DNA of 64,000 nt from Schaalia odontolytica. Lineage in GTDB: Bacteria; Actinomycetota; Actinomycetes; Actinomycetales; Actinomycetaceae. The notes beneath the pieces were generated by a model. That model was not told where the DNA came from and did not search any database. It saw nothing but the letters and a program-made list of their open reading frames with translations. Positions 26,772 to 36,136 of the stretch are shown piece after piece. Made by a program: the position numbers and the translations under genes. Numbering within the stretch: position 1 is the first letter of the stretch; each line of letters opens with the position of its first letter. The stretch is from positions 372,001-436,000 of the forward strand of contig NZ_CP102197.1 in the NCBI RefSeq assembly GCF_024584435.1, written 5' to 3'.

Positions 26772-27716
26772 GTGTCCGGACAGGTCTGCAGGCGCCGCAT
26801 CTTCGTCCTGGTGTCGTCGATGTCGGCGGGTGGGCGCAGCGTGCGCCTCGGACCCCGCATCGTGCGCATTCTGCGCGGCGGAGGCTGGGAGGTCGCGGTT
26901 CGGCTGACCACACCGGGCGACGATCCTGCCGCCCTCGCCGCCCGCGTGGGGCCCGGCACGGTTGTGGCCGCCCTCGGGGGCGACGGCTACCTCAGTGCGG
27001 TCGCGCGCGGCTGCCACGACTCGGGCTCCCTCTTCGCACCCATCCCCGGTGGACGCGGTAACGACCTGTGTCGCGCCCTGCTCATCGGTCCCGACCCGCT
27101 CGCCCGCGCCCGCAGCCTCGCCGGATGCGGGTTGACCCGAGGGGAGGAGGCCGACCGCGCGGGGGGCGACTTTTCGTCCCGCGTGCGCCCCCTTGACGGC
27201 ATGTGGGTGCATTCGCGCGAGGGGGAGCGCCTCGCGCTCGGCATCGTGTCGATCGGCTTGGACGCCCGGGCGAACATCCTGGCCAACGAATCCTCGCTGA
27301 CCTTCGGTCCGCTGGCCTACGGCTACGGTGCCTTCGCCGCCCTGGCCTCGCACACCCCGACGCGGGTGTGTGCGACCGTGGACGGCCACGAGCGGGACAT
27401 GAGCGGTTGGATCGCGTCCGTGTCCAACTCCGGCCGCTTCGGCGGAGGCATCACTTTGGTCGGTGCTTCCAATATGAGCGACGGCGTCCTCGAAGTGTGC
27501 CACGTCGGCTCCCTGCCCCTCTTCCGTGCCCTGCCCGTCCTGGCAAGCATCGTGGCGGGACGAGCGAAGAACCACCCGGCGGTGGAGGTCACCAGCGCCA
27601 CGGCCGTGTCGTTCTCGGAACCCGCGGGAGTCGTCGCGATGGCCGACGGTGACCGGATCGCGACCGTTCCCTTCACCGTGGAGGCTGCTCCCGGCGTCGT
27701 CTCGGTCCTCGTGTGA
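26772..27716 (+). CDS. Diacylglycerol kinase catalytic-domain protein
   Basis: 314 residues. The nucleotide-binding 'VVAALGGDGYLSAVARG' near residue 73 is the GGDG motif of the DagK/YegS/sphingosine-kinase family, followed by 'IPGGRGNDLCRAL' (GTxND-like, here GRGND) and the C-terminal beta sandwich with 'DGVLEVCHV'. It is likely a lipid kinase; diacylglycerol is the usual substrate, but this is not certain. The GTG start lies four bases after the murA stop, so the two are co-transcribed. Confidence 0.85.
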   Translation: MSGQVCRRRIFVLVSSMSAGGRSVRLGPRIVRILRGGGWEVAVRLTTPGDDPAALAARVGPGTVVAALGGDGYLSAVARGCHDSGSLFAPIPGGRGNDLCRALLIGPDPLARARSLAGCGLTRGEEADRAGGDFSSRVRPLDGMWVHSREGERLALGIVSIGLDARANILANESSLTFGPLAYGYGAFAALASHTPTRVCATVDGHERDMSGWIASVSNSGRFGGGITLVGASNMSDGVLEVCHVGSLPLFRALPVLASIVAGRAKNHPAVEVTSATAVSFSEPAGVVAMADGDRIATVPFTVEAAPGVVSVLV

Positions 27717-27756
27717 CGTCGCGCTCGGGCCGTGCCTGCCCGGGTGCCCGTTCCCG

Positions 27757-27762
27757 TAGAAT
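27757..27762 (+). promoter_or_regulatory. -10-like hexamer of leaderless acyltransferase gene
   Basis: TAGAAT, six bases before the ATG at 27769. Confidence 0.5.
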
Positions 27763-27768
27763 TGAGCC

Positions 27769-28542
27769 ATGAGTCCTGTCTCCGGCTTCTACGCCTTCGC
27801 TAAGGGTGTTTTGACACCCCTCATGACGCCCTGGGTGACCTTCACCGTGACCGGCGAGGAAAACTTGCCCTCCGAGGGAGGCTATCTCCTCGTCTCCAAC
27901 CACCTGTCGAACGTCGATCCGCTGTGCCTGTGCTGGTACTTCATGAAACGCGACACGGCTGTGCGCTTCCTGGCGAAAAAATCGATGTTCTCCGTGCCCG
28001 TCTTCGGGTGGATCATCGCGGGAATGGGCCTGATTCCCGTCAACCGCGACTCGGATCCGGCGGCCGTCCTGGCGCCCGCGCGCGCCGCGTTGGAGGGCGG
28101 CGAGGTCGTTGGAATCTACCCGGAGGGAACCCTCACCCGCGACCCGGAGGAGTGGCCGATGCAGTTCAAGTCGGGTGCGGCGCGCCTCGCCTTGGATACC
28201 GGCGTTCCCGTCATTCCGCTCTCCCAGTGGGGAGCGCAAGAGATCATGTCTGCCTACAACTCCAAGAAGATCGACATGCGTCCGGGTCGACCCCTGTCCT
28301 ATCACTTCGGGGCCCCCGTCGACCTGTCCGATCTGATCGGCCCTCAAGGGTCGGCCGACCACGAGGCCGTGAACGAAGGGACTCGGCGCATCAGCGAGGC
28401 GGTGCGGGCCGGGGTGGGGCAGCTGCGGGGTATGAGCGCCCCCGAGACCCCCTGGGATCCCGCAACCCAGGCGGGCCCGTGGTGGGAATGGGAACAGGCC
28501 AGGCGTGCGAAGAAAGCAAGGAAGGCGAAGAAACGACGCTAG
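27769..28542 (+). CDS. 1-acyl-sn-glycerol-3-phosphate acyltransferase family protein
   Basis: 257 residues of the PlsC family. The catalytic HX4D motif is in 'VSNHLSNVDPLCL' near residue 44, the glycerol-phosphate arginine region is 'LIPVNRDSDP', and 'VGIYPEGTLTRD' is motif III. The C-terminus is lysine/arginine-rich ('RRAKKARKAKKRR'), probably for membrane contact. It should make phosphatidic acid, fitting its neighbours for lipid kinase and glycerol-3-phosphate synthesis. TAGAAT stands 6 bases before the start. Confidence 0.92.
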   Translation: MSPVSGFYAFAKGVLTPLMTPWVTFTVTGEENLPSEGGYLLVSNHLSNVDPLCLCWYFMKRDTAVRFLAKKSMFSVPVFGWIIAGMGLIPVNRDSDPAAVLAPARAALEGGEVVGIYPEGTLTRDPEEWPMQFKSGAARLALDTGVPVIPLSQWGAQEIMSAYNSKKIDMRPGRPLSYHFGAPVDLSDLIGPQGSADHEAVNEGTRRISEAVRAGVGQLRGMSAPETPWDPATQAGPWWEWEQARRAKKARKAKKRR

Positions 28543-28701
28543 TCGCGGATATCGAGGACCGGGCGCAGGGGGATGCGAGGACAACGATCTGGAGTCTGCG
28601 GCACGAGGATGCGTCGAACGCTTCTCTGGAAGAGTCCTTCTCTCCTCGTGGTGTGGCCCCCACTCCCATCCGAGTAGAATGGGCGGGACAGGGAGGTCTC
28701 G

Positions 28702-29721
28702 ATGAGCATGTCAACGGCAGCGATACTGGGAACAGGGGCATGGGGAACAACGTTCGCCCAGGTCCTCGCCGACGCGGGATTGTCGGTCACCGTGTGGGGG
28801 CGCAACCCCGACACTGTCGCGTTCATCAATGGCCACGAGAACCCAACGTACCTGCCGGGTATCACCCTCTCGGATCGCATTGATGCGACCTCGGACATCG
28901 CCCAGGCCGTGGCGGGGCGGCGCCTGATCGTCGTTGCCGTTCCCGTCAGCGCGGTGCGCCCCACCCTGGAGGCCGCCCGCGCCTCCTTTGCGGACGATGT
29001 CGCGGTCCTGTCTCTGGCGAAGGGCCTTGAACTGGGATCGCTCAAGAGGGTGGATGAGATTATCGCTGAGGCCGCCTGCCTGCCGCCTGAGCGCATCGCG
29101 GTCCTGTCGGGCCCCAACCTGTCGCGCGAGATTGCCGAGCGCCACCCCACCGCGACGGTGGTCGCCGCCAGCGACGTGGAGCTGGCCAAGGACATCGCTC
29201 GGACCTGCCACAACTCCTACTTCCGCCCCTACGTGTCGGCTGACGTGGTGGGAACGGAGATGGCGGGGGCAACCAAGAACGTCATCGCCGTGGCGATCGG
29301 CGCCGCCGAGGGGATGGGACTGGGCATCAACACCCGCTCGACCCTCATCACCCGTGGCCTGGCGGAGATGACCCGCCTGGGTATCGCCCTCGGCGCAGAT
29401 GCCTCGACTTTCGCCGGCCTGTCCGGGATCGGTGACCTCGTGGCCACCTGCTCCTCGCGGCTGTCGCGTAACTTCTCGCTCGGGCACCGCCTCGGCTCCG
29501 GCATGCCACTGGCCGAGGCCCTGGCGCTGTCCCCAGGGGTGGCGGAGGGCGTCGCCTCGGCCGCGCCCATCCTGAAAGTCGCCGAGTCTGTCGGCGTGGA
29601 TATGCCCATCACGGGCGCCGTCGTCGAGGTTGTTGAGGGGCGCGCCAGCATCGAAGACATGGGGCGGATGCTGCTCGCGCGCCCACAGAAGATGGACGGC
29701 TGGAAGATCGAGCTGGTGTAG
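28702..29721 (+). CDS. gpsA: Glycerol-3-phosphate dehydrogenase [NAD(P)+]
   Basis: 339 residues. N-terminal Rossmann 'AAILGTGAWGTTFAQVL', 'VLSLAKGLELGS', 'LSGPNLSREIAERHPTATVV', and the catalytic lysine in 'GATKNVIAVAIGAAEGMGLG' are the GpsA pattern. It reduces dihydroxyacetone phosphate to sn-glycerol-3-phosphate for phospholipid synthesis. 'gggaggtctcg' precedes the ATG; a TAGAAT near 28675 may be the -10. Confidence 0.96.
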   Translation: MSMSTAAILGTGAWGTTFAQVLADAGLSVTVWGRNPDTVAFINGHENPTYLPGITLSDRIDATSDIAQAVAGRRLIVVAVPVSAVRPTLEAARASFADDVAVLSLAKGLELGSLKRVDEIIAEAACLPPERIAVLSGPNLSREIAERHPTATVVAASDVELAKDIARTCHNSYFRPYVSADVVGTEMAGATKNVIAVAIGAAEGMGLGINTRSTLITRGLAEMTRLGIALGADASTFAGLSGIGDLVATCSSRLSRNFSLGHRLGSGMPLAEALALSPGVAEGVASAAPILKVAESVGVDMPITGAVVEVVEGRASIEDMGRMLLARPQKMDGWKIELV

Positions 29722-29756
29722 GCCCGACCCGTGAGTGCGAGGGATGCATTTGACGG

Positions 29757-29762
29757 TAGTCT
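29757..29762 (+). promoter_or_regulatory. -10-like hexamer of leaderless ddl transcript
   Basis: TAGTCT, seven bases before the ATG at 29770. Confidence 0.4.
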
Positions 29763-29769
29763 TGGAACC

Positions 29770-30906
29770 ATGACTGTGAACTCTCGTCCCCGCGTCCTCA
29801 TCGTGTTTGGTGGGCGCTCCTCCGAGCATGAAGTATCCTGCGCGACGGCGGCCGGCATCCTCACCGCCATCGACCGGACCAAGTGGGACGTGATCCCGCT
29901 GGGAATCACGCGCGACGGCCAGTGGGTGCGCGTCGCCGACGACCCGTCCGCCCTGGCCTTTCGCGACGGGAAGGGCCAGTCCGTCACTGCGGGCACGACC
30001 CGCGTGGCGCTGACCCCGGGGGAGGGCAATCTCGTTGAGCTCTCCTACGACGGCGATCCGGATTCGGCCGCCTCTCGCGTCATCGGGGTCGAAGACCTCG
30101 GCCACGTCGACATCGTCTTCCCGCTGCTGCACGGCCCCTACGGGGAAGACGGCACCATTCAGGGGCTTTTCGAGATGGCGGGCGTGCGATACGTTGGGTG
30201 CGGCGTGACCTCTTCCGCGATCTCGATGGACAAGCACCTCACGAAGACCGTCCTGGCCGCCGCCGGCATTGACGTGGGACGATGGGAGCTGGTGACCGCC
30301 CGCCAGTGGGAGTCCGATCCCGGCGCGTGTGTCGAGCGCATCGAGCGCCTCGGCTTTCCGGTCTTCGTCAAGCCCTGCCGCGCGGGTTCTTCCGTCGGAA
30401 TCTCGCGCGTTACTTGCCGCGAGGACCTGCCGACGGCCATCAAGGAGGCCGCGAACCACGATCCGCGCGTCATCGTCGAGGCCTCGGTGAGCGGCCGCGA
30501 GATCGAGTGCGGCGTCCTCGGCGCTCGACCCGACTGGAGCAGCGGCACCGCGCCGTTGGGAGAGATCGTCGTTCCCGAGGGGGAATTCTACGACTACGAC
30601 CACAAGTACGTCGATGACGTCGTTGGCCTGTCTTGCCCGGCCGAGGTGTCTGCCGCCTACGCCCAGCGCATCCGCGAAACAGCCTGGCGGGCGTTCGACG
30701 CGCTTGAGTGCGAGGGCCTGGCCCGCGTCGACTTCTTCCTGGACGAGGCCACCGACACGGTCATCATCAACGAGGTCAACACGATGCCCGGATTCACCCC
30801 CATTTCGATGTACCCGCAGATGTGGGCCGCGGCCGGGCTGAACTACTCTGACCTGCTCAGCGAACTACTCACCGAGGCCTCCACCCGTCCGCTCGGCCTC
30901 CGTTAG
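29770..30906 (+). CDS. ddl: D-alanine--D-alanine ligase
   Basis: 378 residues of ATP-grasp ligase. 'VFGGRSSEHEVSCATAAGIL' at the start, 'PLLHGPYGEDGTIQGLFEMA', 'FVKPCRAGSSVGISRV', and the metal/ATP residues in 'ARVDFFLDE' and 'INEVNTMPGFTPISMYPQMW' are all present. The 'EFYDYDHKY' loop is of the D-Ala type, not the D-Ala-D-Lac VanA type. A GTG at 29731 could add 13 residues; the ATG gives the usual N-terminus. Makes the D-Ala-D-Ala dipeptide for peptidoglycan. Confidence 0.94.
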   Translation: MTVNSRPRVLIVFGGRSSEHEVSCATAAGILTAIDRTKWDVIPLGITRDGQWVRVADDPSALAFRDGKGQSVTAGTTRVALTPGEGNLVELSYDGDPDSAASRVIGVEDLGHVDIVFPLLHGPYGEDGTIQGLFEMAGVRYVGCGVTSSAISMDKHLTKTVLAAAGIDVGRWELVTARQWESDPGACVERIERLGFPVFVKPCRAGSSVGISRVTCREDLPTAIKEAANHDPRVIVEASVSGREIECGVLGARPDWSSGTAPLGEIVVPEGEFYDYDHKYVDDVVGLSCPAEVSAAYAQRIRETAWRAFDALECEGLARVDFFLDEATDTVIINEVNTMPGFTPISMYPQMWAAAGLNYSDLLSELLTEASTRPLGLR

Positions 30907-30955
30907 GCCCCGCCCGCCCTCTTTCAATCCCGTACCACGACACCAAAGGATACCC

Positions 30956-31873
30956 ATGCCGACACACCCGAAGGTCACCTTGGTCACCTGCAAGGCACAG
31001 CCCACCCTGTTCCATGGCGAGGAGGGGCTGCCCGATGAGCTGGCGGCGCGCGGTTGCGACCCCCAGGTCAAGGTCTGGAACGACCCGGATGTCGACTGGT
31101 CGGATGCGGGAATGATCGTCGTGCGCTCCGTGTCCGACTACGCCCAGGATCGCCGCGCCTTCCTGGAGTGGACCCGGTCCCTGCGCCGCGTGCAAAACTC
31201 CTGCGATGTCCTGGATTGGAACAGCGACAAGCACTACCTCAAGGAGCTCGCAGCCCTGGGGATGCCCACGATCCCGACGAATTGGCTCGAACCCGCCCAG
31301 AACCTATCCAAGCACCAGATTCACACGCGCTTCCCGGCCTTCGGCGAGTTCGTGGTCAAGCCGGCGGTGTCCTCTGGCGTGCGCGATATCGGCCGCTACA
31401 CGACGGTGGATACGCGCCAGCGCCAGGCCGCGATGCGTCAGGTGCAGGGGCTCCTCGGAGAGGGGCGCTCGGTGATGATTCAGCGCTACGTCGAGGAGAT
31501 CGACCTGCACGGCGAGATTTCCCTCGTGTTCTTCAACGGCTTGGTGTCCCACGCGGTTGAGAAGAGGGCTGCGCTCCATCCGTCGTCGATCACCGACCCC
31601 ACCGTTCACGAGGCCGTCGTCACCGCAGAGCCGGCGGACTCCGTGGCGTGGAAGTGGGGCGAGGAGATCCGCCGGGTCTTGCACTCCTACGTTCGCTCGC
31701 GCCTGGGGCACGATGAGCAGTTCCTGTTCAATCGGGTCGACCTCGTCCCCGACGGTAAGGGCTCCTTCCTCGTCATGGAGGTGTCGCTGGTGGATGCGGA
31801 CCTGTACCTGGGGGCGACCCCGAGCGCGCTGGGTAACTTCGCGGATGCCATCTCGGCTCGCGCACACTGGTGA
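30956..31873 (+). CDS. ATP-grasp protein resembling the D-cycloserine ligase DcsG family
   Basis: 305 residues. The N-terminal 'VKVWNDPDVDWSDAGMIVVRSVSDYAQDR' region (split here as 'VWNDPDVDW' and 'IVVRSVSDYAQDR') is characteristic of the DcsG-like group of ATP-grasp enzymes; 'EFVVKPAVSSGVRDIGRY' is the ATP-binding strand and loop, and 'FLVMEVSLVDADLYL' the C-terminal metal-binding strand. DcsG cyclises O-ureido-D-serine, but most homologues are uncharacterised and lack the dcs partners, as here. It lies 49 bases after ddl with its own 'aaagga' site. The function of this copy is unknown; amide or peptide-like ligation is the general expectation. Confidence 0.7.
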   Translation: MPTHPKVTLVTCKAQPTLFHGEEGLPDELAARGCDPQVKVWNDPDVDWSDAGMIVVRSVSDYAQDRRAFLEWTRSLRRVQNSCDVLDWNSDKHYLKELAALGMPTIPTNWLEPAQNLSKHQIHTRFPAFGEFVVKPAVSSGVRDIGRYTTVDTRQRQAAMRQVQGLLGEGRSVMIQRYVEEIDLHGEISLVFFNGLVSHAVEKRAALHPSSITDPTVHEAVVTAEPADSVAWKWGEEIRRVLHSYVRSRLGHDEQFLFNRVDLVPDGKGSFLVMEVSLVDADLYLGATPSALGNFADAISARAHW

Positions 31874-31960
31874 TGCACCCCACCGTCGCGGGGTAGTGCT
31901 CGAGTTTTCAAGCGCGCGCGGGTAGTGCTAAGCTCTTCCCGTTGCCTTCAGGGCAACCAC

Positions 31961-32034
31961 GGTGGCTGTAGTTCAGTTGGTAGAGCACCTGGTTGTGGTC
32001 CAGGACGTCGCGGGTTCGAGTCCCGTCAGCCACC
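31961..32034 (+). tRNA. tRNA-His (anticodon GTG)
   Basis: Acceptor GTGGCTG/CAGCCAC with the extra G-1 (31961) opposite discriminator C, the hallmark of tRNA-His; anticodon loop ttGTGgt. A TAAGCT hexamer (31929-31934) about 27 bases upstream may be its -10. Confidence 0.96.
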
Positions 32035-32040
32035 CCCGCA

Positions 32041-32067
32041 GACCCCGGCACTTTCGGTGCCGGGGTC
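32041..32067 (+). terminator. Terminator after tRNA-His
   Basis: Perfect 11-base stem gaccccggcac/gtgccggggtc, 5-base loop, then atcgctttt. Confidence 0.85.
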
Positions 32068-32122
32068 ATCGCTTTTCCAGTATGCTGGAGGCACCTGGAT
32101 ATGACCGGACAAAGGAGCTGTC

Positions 32123-33181
32123 ATGCCTTCAGTGATCGCCTACGGATGCGACGACGCGACCACTCGCTTTCGCCCCCTGCGCATCGATATCCGCGAGCCG
32201 GGGGAGGGGGAGATCTACTTCGACGTCGCCTACGCGGGCATCTGCCACTCCGATATCCATAGCGCGCGAGGCGAGTGGGGTCCCGTCCACTATCCGCTCG
32301 TGCCCGGACACGAGTTCGTCGGCACCGTCGCCAAGATCGGACCCGGCGTCACGGGGTTTGCGGTGGGGGATCGCGTGGGCGTGGGGTGCATGGTCGGTTC
32401 CTGTCGCTCCTGCGAGATGTGCGAGGCGGGCCACGAGCAGTGGTGCACCTCGACGCCGGGCACCCTGTGGACCTACCGCGCAGACGCCGAGGGCAACCCG
32501 ACGACCGGCGGCTACTCGCGGGGCTTCACCGTGCGCGAGGACTTCGCTTTGCATATCCCCGAGGATCTCGACTTCGCGGCCTGCGCGCCCCTCCTGTGCG
32601 CTGGCATCACTACCTACTCGCCTCTGAAACACTACGAGGTTGGCCCCTCCTCTCGCGTGGCCATCCTCGGCATGGGCGGGCTGGGACACGTGGGCGTTCA
32701 GATCGCGGCCGCCATGGGCGCCGACGTCTCCGTCATCTCCCACGGGCGCTCCAAGGAGGCCGACGCCCGCCGATTCGGCGCCTCGCACTTCTACGCGACC
32801 GGCGAGGAGGGCGTCCTTGAGTCTCTGCGCGGTTCCTTCGACCTGATCCTGTGCACCGTGAGCGCCGAGGGCCTGGACTACGCCGCGTACATGGCGGCCC
32901 TGCGCCCCTACGGTGTCTTCGTGGATGTGGGATTGCCCTCCGAGCCCGTCTCCCTGCCCCTGCGAGCCTTCGTCAACGGCGGCAAGTCCTTCGCCGGCTC
33001 CCAGATTGGCGGGATCGCCGAAACGCAGGAGATGCTCGACTTCTGTGCCGCCCACGGCGTCATCCCGCAGGTGGAGATGATCACGGGCGAGGACATCACG
33101 CGGGCCTACGACGACGTCGTCGCCTCACGGGTGCGCTACCGCTACGTCATCGACACCTTGACCTTCCCCGAGAGCGCGTGA
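32123..33181 (+). CDS. Zinc-dependent NAD(P) alcohol dehydrogenase, CAD/YahK-like
   Basis: 352 residues of medium-chain dehydrogenase. Catalytic zinc ligands are in 'GICHSDIH' and 'PGHEFVGTV', structural zinc cysteines in 'CRSCEMCEAGHEQWC', and the coenzyme loop in 'ILGMGGLGHVGVQIAAAMG'. The pattern (GICHSD, long cysteine lobe, 'GGYSRGFTVRE') is that of cinnamyl-alcohol-type aldehyde reductases, usually NADPH-dependent and broad in substrate. 'aaggagctgtc' precedes the ATG. It stands alone between tRNA genes. Confidence 0.93.
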   Translation: MPSVIAYGCDDATTRFRPLRIDIREPGEGEIYFDVAYAGICHSDIHSARGEWGPVHYPLVPGHEFVGTVAKIGPGVTGFAVGDRVGVGCMVGSCRSCEMCEAGHEQWCTSTPGTLWTYRADAEGNPTTGGYSRGFTVREDFALHIPEDLDFAACAPLLCAGITTYSPLKHYEVGPSSRVAILGMGGLGHVGVQIAAAMGADVSVISHGRSKEADARRFGASHFYATGEEGVLESLRGSFDLILCTVSAEGLDYAAYMAALRPYGVFVDVGLPSEPVSLPLRAFVNGGKSFAGSQIGGIAETQEMLDFCAAHGVIPQVEMITGEDITRAYDDVVASRVRYRYVIDTLTFPESA

Positions 33182-33206
33182 GGGGAGAGAGATTCGCCGC
33201 GGAACG

Positions 33207-33240
33207 GGGAAAGCCCCGGGCCTTAGCCCGGGGCTTTCCC
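33207..33240. terminator. Bidirectional terminator
   Basis: Perfect 15-base stem gggaaagccccgggc/gcccggggctttccc with a ctta loop, between the dehydrogenase gene and the oppositely transcribed tRNA-Gly. Confidence 0.88.
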
Positions 33241-33243
33241 ACC

Positions 33244-33317
33244 TGGAGCGGATGACGGGAATCGAACCCGCGTGATCTGCTTGGAAGGCAGAGGCTCTAC
33301 CATTGAGCTACATCCGC
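33244..33317 (-). tRNA. tRNA-Gly (anticodon TCC)
   Basis: Minus strand: acceptor GCGGATG/CATCCGC, anticodon loop ctTCCaa, and encoded CCA at the 3' end (33244-33246). Alone among the tRNAs here in encoding CCA. Confidence 0.95.
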
Positions 33318-33388
33318 GTACCCCCGAAGGGGACAGGATGATCCTAGCGGGTATTGTCCACGTCCGCGACATTTAGGCGCCGCTCCCG

Positions 33389-33394
33389 TATGAT
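33389..33394 (+). promoter_or_regulatory. Likely -10 of tRNA-Pro
   Basis: TATGAT, with gcgaca 17 bases upstream as a weak -35; 23 bases before the tRNA. Confidence 0.5.
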
Positions 33395-33417
33395 GGAGGA
33401 TCGGACCGCCGGTCCCG

Positions 33418-33493
<76 letters not shown>

Positions 33494-33539
33494 GGGGCGG
33501 CCTCGTGCCGCCGCATGAATGGAACGTGGGGGAGGGAAC

Positions 33540-33839
33540 GTGCCGTCCTATCGCACGGTCATGACGATCACCACCGTCCTGCCCGGCAGGCATCCTGAGG
33601 AGGTCGAGCACCGTGCCCGGTCCGTCGCCCGCCTCGAAGCCTGGGACATCGCCATCGTCTCCGCGCAGCCTCGCGTCACCGCTCGCTTCACGGCGAGCGA
33701 CGAGGAAGAGGCGCGCGCCATCCACGAGCGGATCCTTCGGGCGGTGACAGAGGTCGCGGACGTTCCCCGCTCGCGCCTGGCGGCAGTGATCGCGGGCCGC
33801 TCCCGTTACCTGACCCCGTGGGCGTCCCGCGACAGTTGA
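33540..33839 (+). CDS. Small hypothetical protein
   Basis: 99 residues from a GTG with 'gggggaggg' upstream (an ATG at 33519 would add seven glycine-rich residues). The sequence 'YRTVMTITTVLPGRHPEEVE' and 'ARFTASDEEEARAIHERIL' suggests a small alpha/beta domain of about 80 residues with alternating strands and helices. I do not recognise the family. It lies between tRNA-Pro and tig and shows the codon bias of a real gene, but expression is not certain. Confidence 0.55.
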   Translation: MPSYRTVMTITTVLPGRHPEEVEHRARSVARLEAWDIAIVSAQPRVTARFTASDEEEARAIHERILRAVTEVADVPRSRLAAVIAGRSRYLTPWASRDS

Positions 33840-34014
33840 GGCCGCCAACCCGCTCGTGTGGTGTTGGACACCGTGTTTGTGTGTTTAGGGGTGCAGATGC
33901 CCACTTACGCGCGGCGAATAAGGACATTGCGAGGGTCCTGGCGTACACTAGGCGAGTTGTTATGCGCCCGGGAGCGGGCGTTCCCCAATTCTTAAGACTA
34001 CGGAGCGTACGCAC

Positions 34015-35334
34015 GTGAAGAGCACCGTTGAAACCCTTGAGCCCACCAAGGTTCGTCTGACCGTTGAGGTTCCCTACGAGGAGCTGAAGTCCGAGATGGA
34101 CAAGGCGTACAAGGAGATCGCCGGACAGGTGAACATCCCCGGCTTCCGTAAGGGCCACGTGCCTCCGCGCATCATCGACCAGCGCTTCGGCCGCGCCGCC
34201 GTCATCGAGCAGGTCGTCAACCAGGTTCTCCCTGGCCACTACTCGGATGCCGTCAACCAGAACGATCTGCGTCCCCTGGCCCAGCCCGAGGTCGACGTCA
34301 CCGAGATCCCGGCCGTGACCGGCCCGCAGGGCGGCCAGCTCGTCTTCACCGCCGAGGTCGCCGTGGTGCCCGCCTTTGAGCTGCCCGACATCGACGACTC
34401 CCTCGTCGTCGAGGTCGAACCCACCGAGGTCACCGACGAGGACGTGGAGAAGGAGCTCGACGACCTGCGCAGCCGCTTCGCCACACTCAAGACCATCAAC
34501 CGCAAGGCCAAGACCGGTGACTTCGCGACGATCGACCTGGTTGCCACGATCGACGGCAAGGAGGTCGACTCGGCCTCCGACGTCTCCTACGAGATCGGCT
34601 CCGGCTCGATGCTTGACGGGCAGGACACCGCCCTGCGCGGCACCAAGGCCGGCGAAGAGGTGTCCTTCACCTCCAAGCTCAAGGGCGGGGACCACGAGGG
34701 CGAGGAGGCCGAGGTGACGATCACCGTCAAGGCCATGAAGGCCCGTGAACTGCCCAAGGCCGACGACGACTTCGCCCAGATGGTCTCCGAGTTCGACACG
34801 ATCGAGGAGCTGACCGAGGACCTGAAGAAGCAGGCCGCCAGCAACAAGGAATCCAAGCAGGCCCTGGCTGCGCGCGATGCCCTCATCGACGTGCTCCTCG
34901 ACAAGGTCGAGATCATCCTTCCCGAGTCGGCGGTCGACCACCAGGTCGAGCACCGCGTCGGCGAGGACGCCAAGCCGAAGGCCAAGAAGGAGGCCCGCGC
35001 GGCCGTCGAGAAGGAGATCCGCACCGAGCTGCTCTCCGAGGCTCTGGCCAAGAAGTTCGACGTGCAGGTGTCCCAGCAGGAGCTCATCGACTACGCGATC
35101 CAGATGTCGCAGAACTTCGGCGTCGACATCAACCAGCTCTTCTCCTCCCCCCAGCAGATGGCCAACGTCGTTGCCGACCTCGGCCGCTCGAAGGCCCTCA
35201 TCGAGGCCCTCAAGCTCGTGAGCGTCAAGGACACGAACGGGCAGGACGTTGACCTGTCGAAGTTCTTCGGCACCGACCCCGCCAGTGAAGAGGGTGCCGA
35301 GATCGTCACCGATTCCGCCGACGACAAGGAGTGA
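34015..35334 (+). CDS. tig: Trigger factor
   Basis: 439 residues in the standard three-domain layout: ribosome-binding N-terminal domain (~1-115, with '[17 protein letters not shown]' holding the GFRxGxxP signature), FKBP-type prolyl isomerase (~150-240, '[17 protein letters not shown]'), and the helical C-terminal cradle. The C-terminal tail is acidic (ends '[10 protein letters not shown]'). It meets nascent chains at the ribosome exit. Placement before clpP1P2-clpX is common in bacteria. GTG start. Confidence 0.96.
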   Translation: MKSTVETLEPTKVRLTVEVPYEELKSEMDKAYKEIAGQVNIPGFRKGHVPPRIIDQRFGRAAVIEQVVNQVLPGHYSDAVNQNDLRPLAQPEVDVTEIPAVTGPQGGQLVFTAEVAVVPAFELPDIDDSLVVEVEPTEVTDEDVEKELDDLRSRFATLKTINRKAKTGDFATIDLVATIDGKEVDSASDVSYEIGSGSMLDGQDTALRGTKAGEEVSFTSKLKGGDHEGEEAEVTITVKAMKARELPKADDDFAQMVSEFDTIEELTEDLKKQAASNKESKQALAARDALIDVLLDKVEIILPESAVDHQVEHRVGEDAKPKAKKEARAAVEKEIRTELLSEALAKKFDVQVSQQELIDYAIQMSQNFGVDINQLFSSPQQMANVVADLGRSKALIEALKLVSVKDTNGQDVDLSKFFGTDPASEEGAEIVTDSADDKE

Positions 35335-35374
35335 GCGCGAGGCGTTGCCGCGCGTAGCAACCAGCGAACTCCCG

Positions 35375-35408
35375 GGGAGGGGGCGGGGCGGTGGCCCCGC
35401 CCCCTCCC
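35375..35408 (+). terminator. GC-rich hairpin between tig and clpP1
   Basis: Perfect 15-base stem gggagggggcggggc with its complement and a 4-base loop; it has no T run, so it may only slow or end part of the transcription. Confidence 0.55.
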
Positions 35409-35521
35409 GCGCATGTGCCGACAGCGAAACGGTGGCCCGGCGCGTGCGTGGCGCACCCGCCAGCGGGTACGGTGGACACCAATGGGGCCGTCTGGGCCCG
35501 CGAACAGACGAGGAGGTACGC

Positions 35522-36136
35522 GTGAGCGTGCACAATGCCGGAGCTGCCGGCGAGGGGTCGCAGCTGGGACTGGGGGACGCGGTCTTTCAGCGCCTGCTCA
35601 AGGAACGCATCATCTGGCTGGGCGGCGAGGTCCGCGACGAGAATGCGAATACGATCTGCGCGCAGCTGCTGCTGCTGGCGGCGGAGGACCCGGACCGCGA
35701 CATCTACCTGTACATCAACTCGCCCGGCGGGTCGGTGACGGCGGGCATGGCCATCTACGACACCATGCAGTACGTCAAGCCCGACGTCGTGACGGTTGGC
35801 ATGGGCATGGCCGCGTCGATGGCGCAGTTCCTGCTGACGGCGGGCGCCCCCGGCAAGCGCTACATCACGCCCCACACCCGCGTTCTTCTGCACCAGCCCC
35901 TCGGCGGTGCCGGCGGATCCGCGACGGAGATTCGCATCAACGCTGATCTCATCCTCGGGATGAAGAAGGAACTCGCTTCGATCACGGCGGCGCGCACGGG
36001 CAAGACCGTCGAGCAGGTGGAGGCCGACGGCGACCGCGACCACTGGTTCAGCGCCGCCGAGGCGCTCGAGTACGGGTTCGTCGACCGCGTGATCAACAGC
36101 CCCGACGAGATCGGAACGCGAGGAGAGAACCGATGA
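35522..36136 (+). CDS. clpP1: ATP-dependent Clp protease proteolytic subunit 1
   Basis: 204 residues, serine protease of the ClpP family. The nucleophile serine is in '[14 protein letters not shown]' and the histidine in '[10 protein letters not shown]'; '[20 protein letters not shown]' forms the oxyanion strand. Actinobacteria need both ClpP1 and ClpP2 to form the mixed tetradecamer. The GTG at 35522 follows 'gaggagg'. It overlaps clpP2 by 4 bases. Confidence 0.96.
   Translation: MSVHNAGAAGEGSQLGLGDAVFQRLLKERIIWLGGEVRDENANTICAQLLLLAAEDPDRDIYLYINSPGGSVTAGMAIYDTMQYVKPDVVTVGMGMAASMAQFLLTAGAPGKRYITPHTRVLLHQPLGGAGGSATEIRINADLILGMKKELASITAARTGKTVEQVEADGDRDHWFSAAEALEYGFVDRVINSPDEIGTRGENR

Noticed and set aside
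29770..30906. VanA/B-type D-Ala-D-Lac ligase
   Set aside because: The 'EFYDYDHKY' loop is of the D-Ala-D-Ala type and no vanH/vanX are near.
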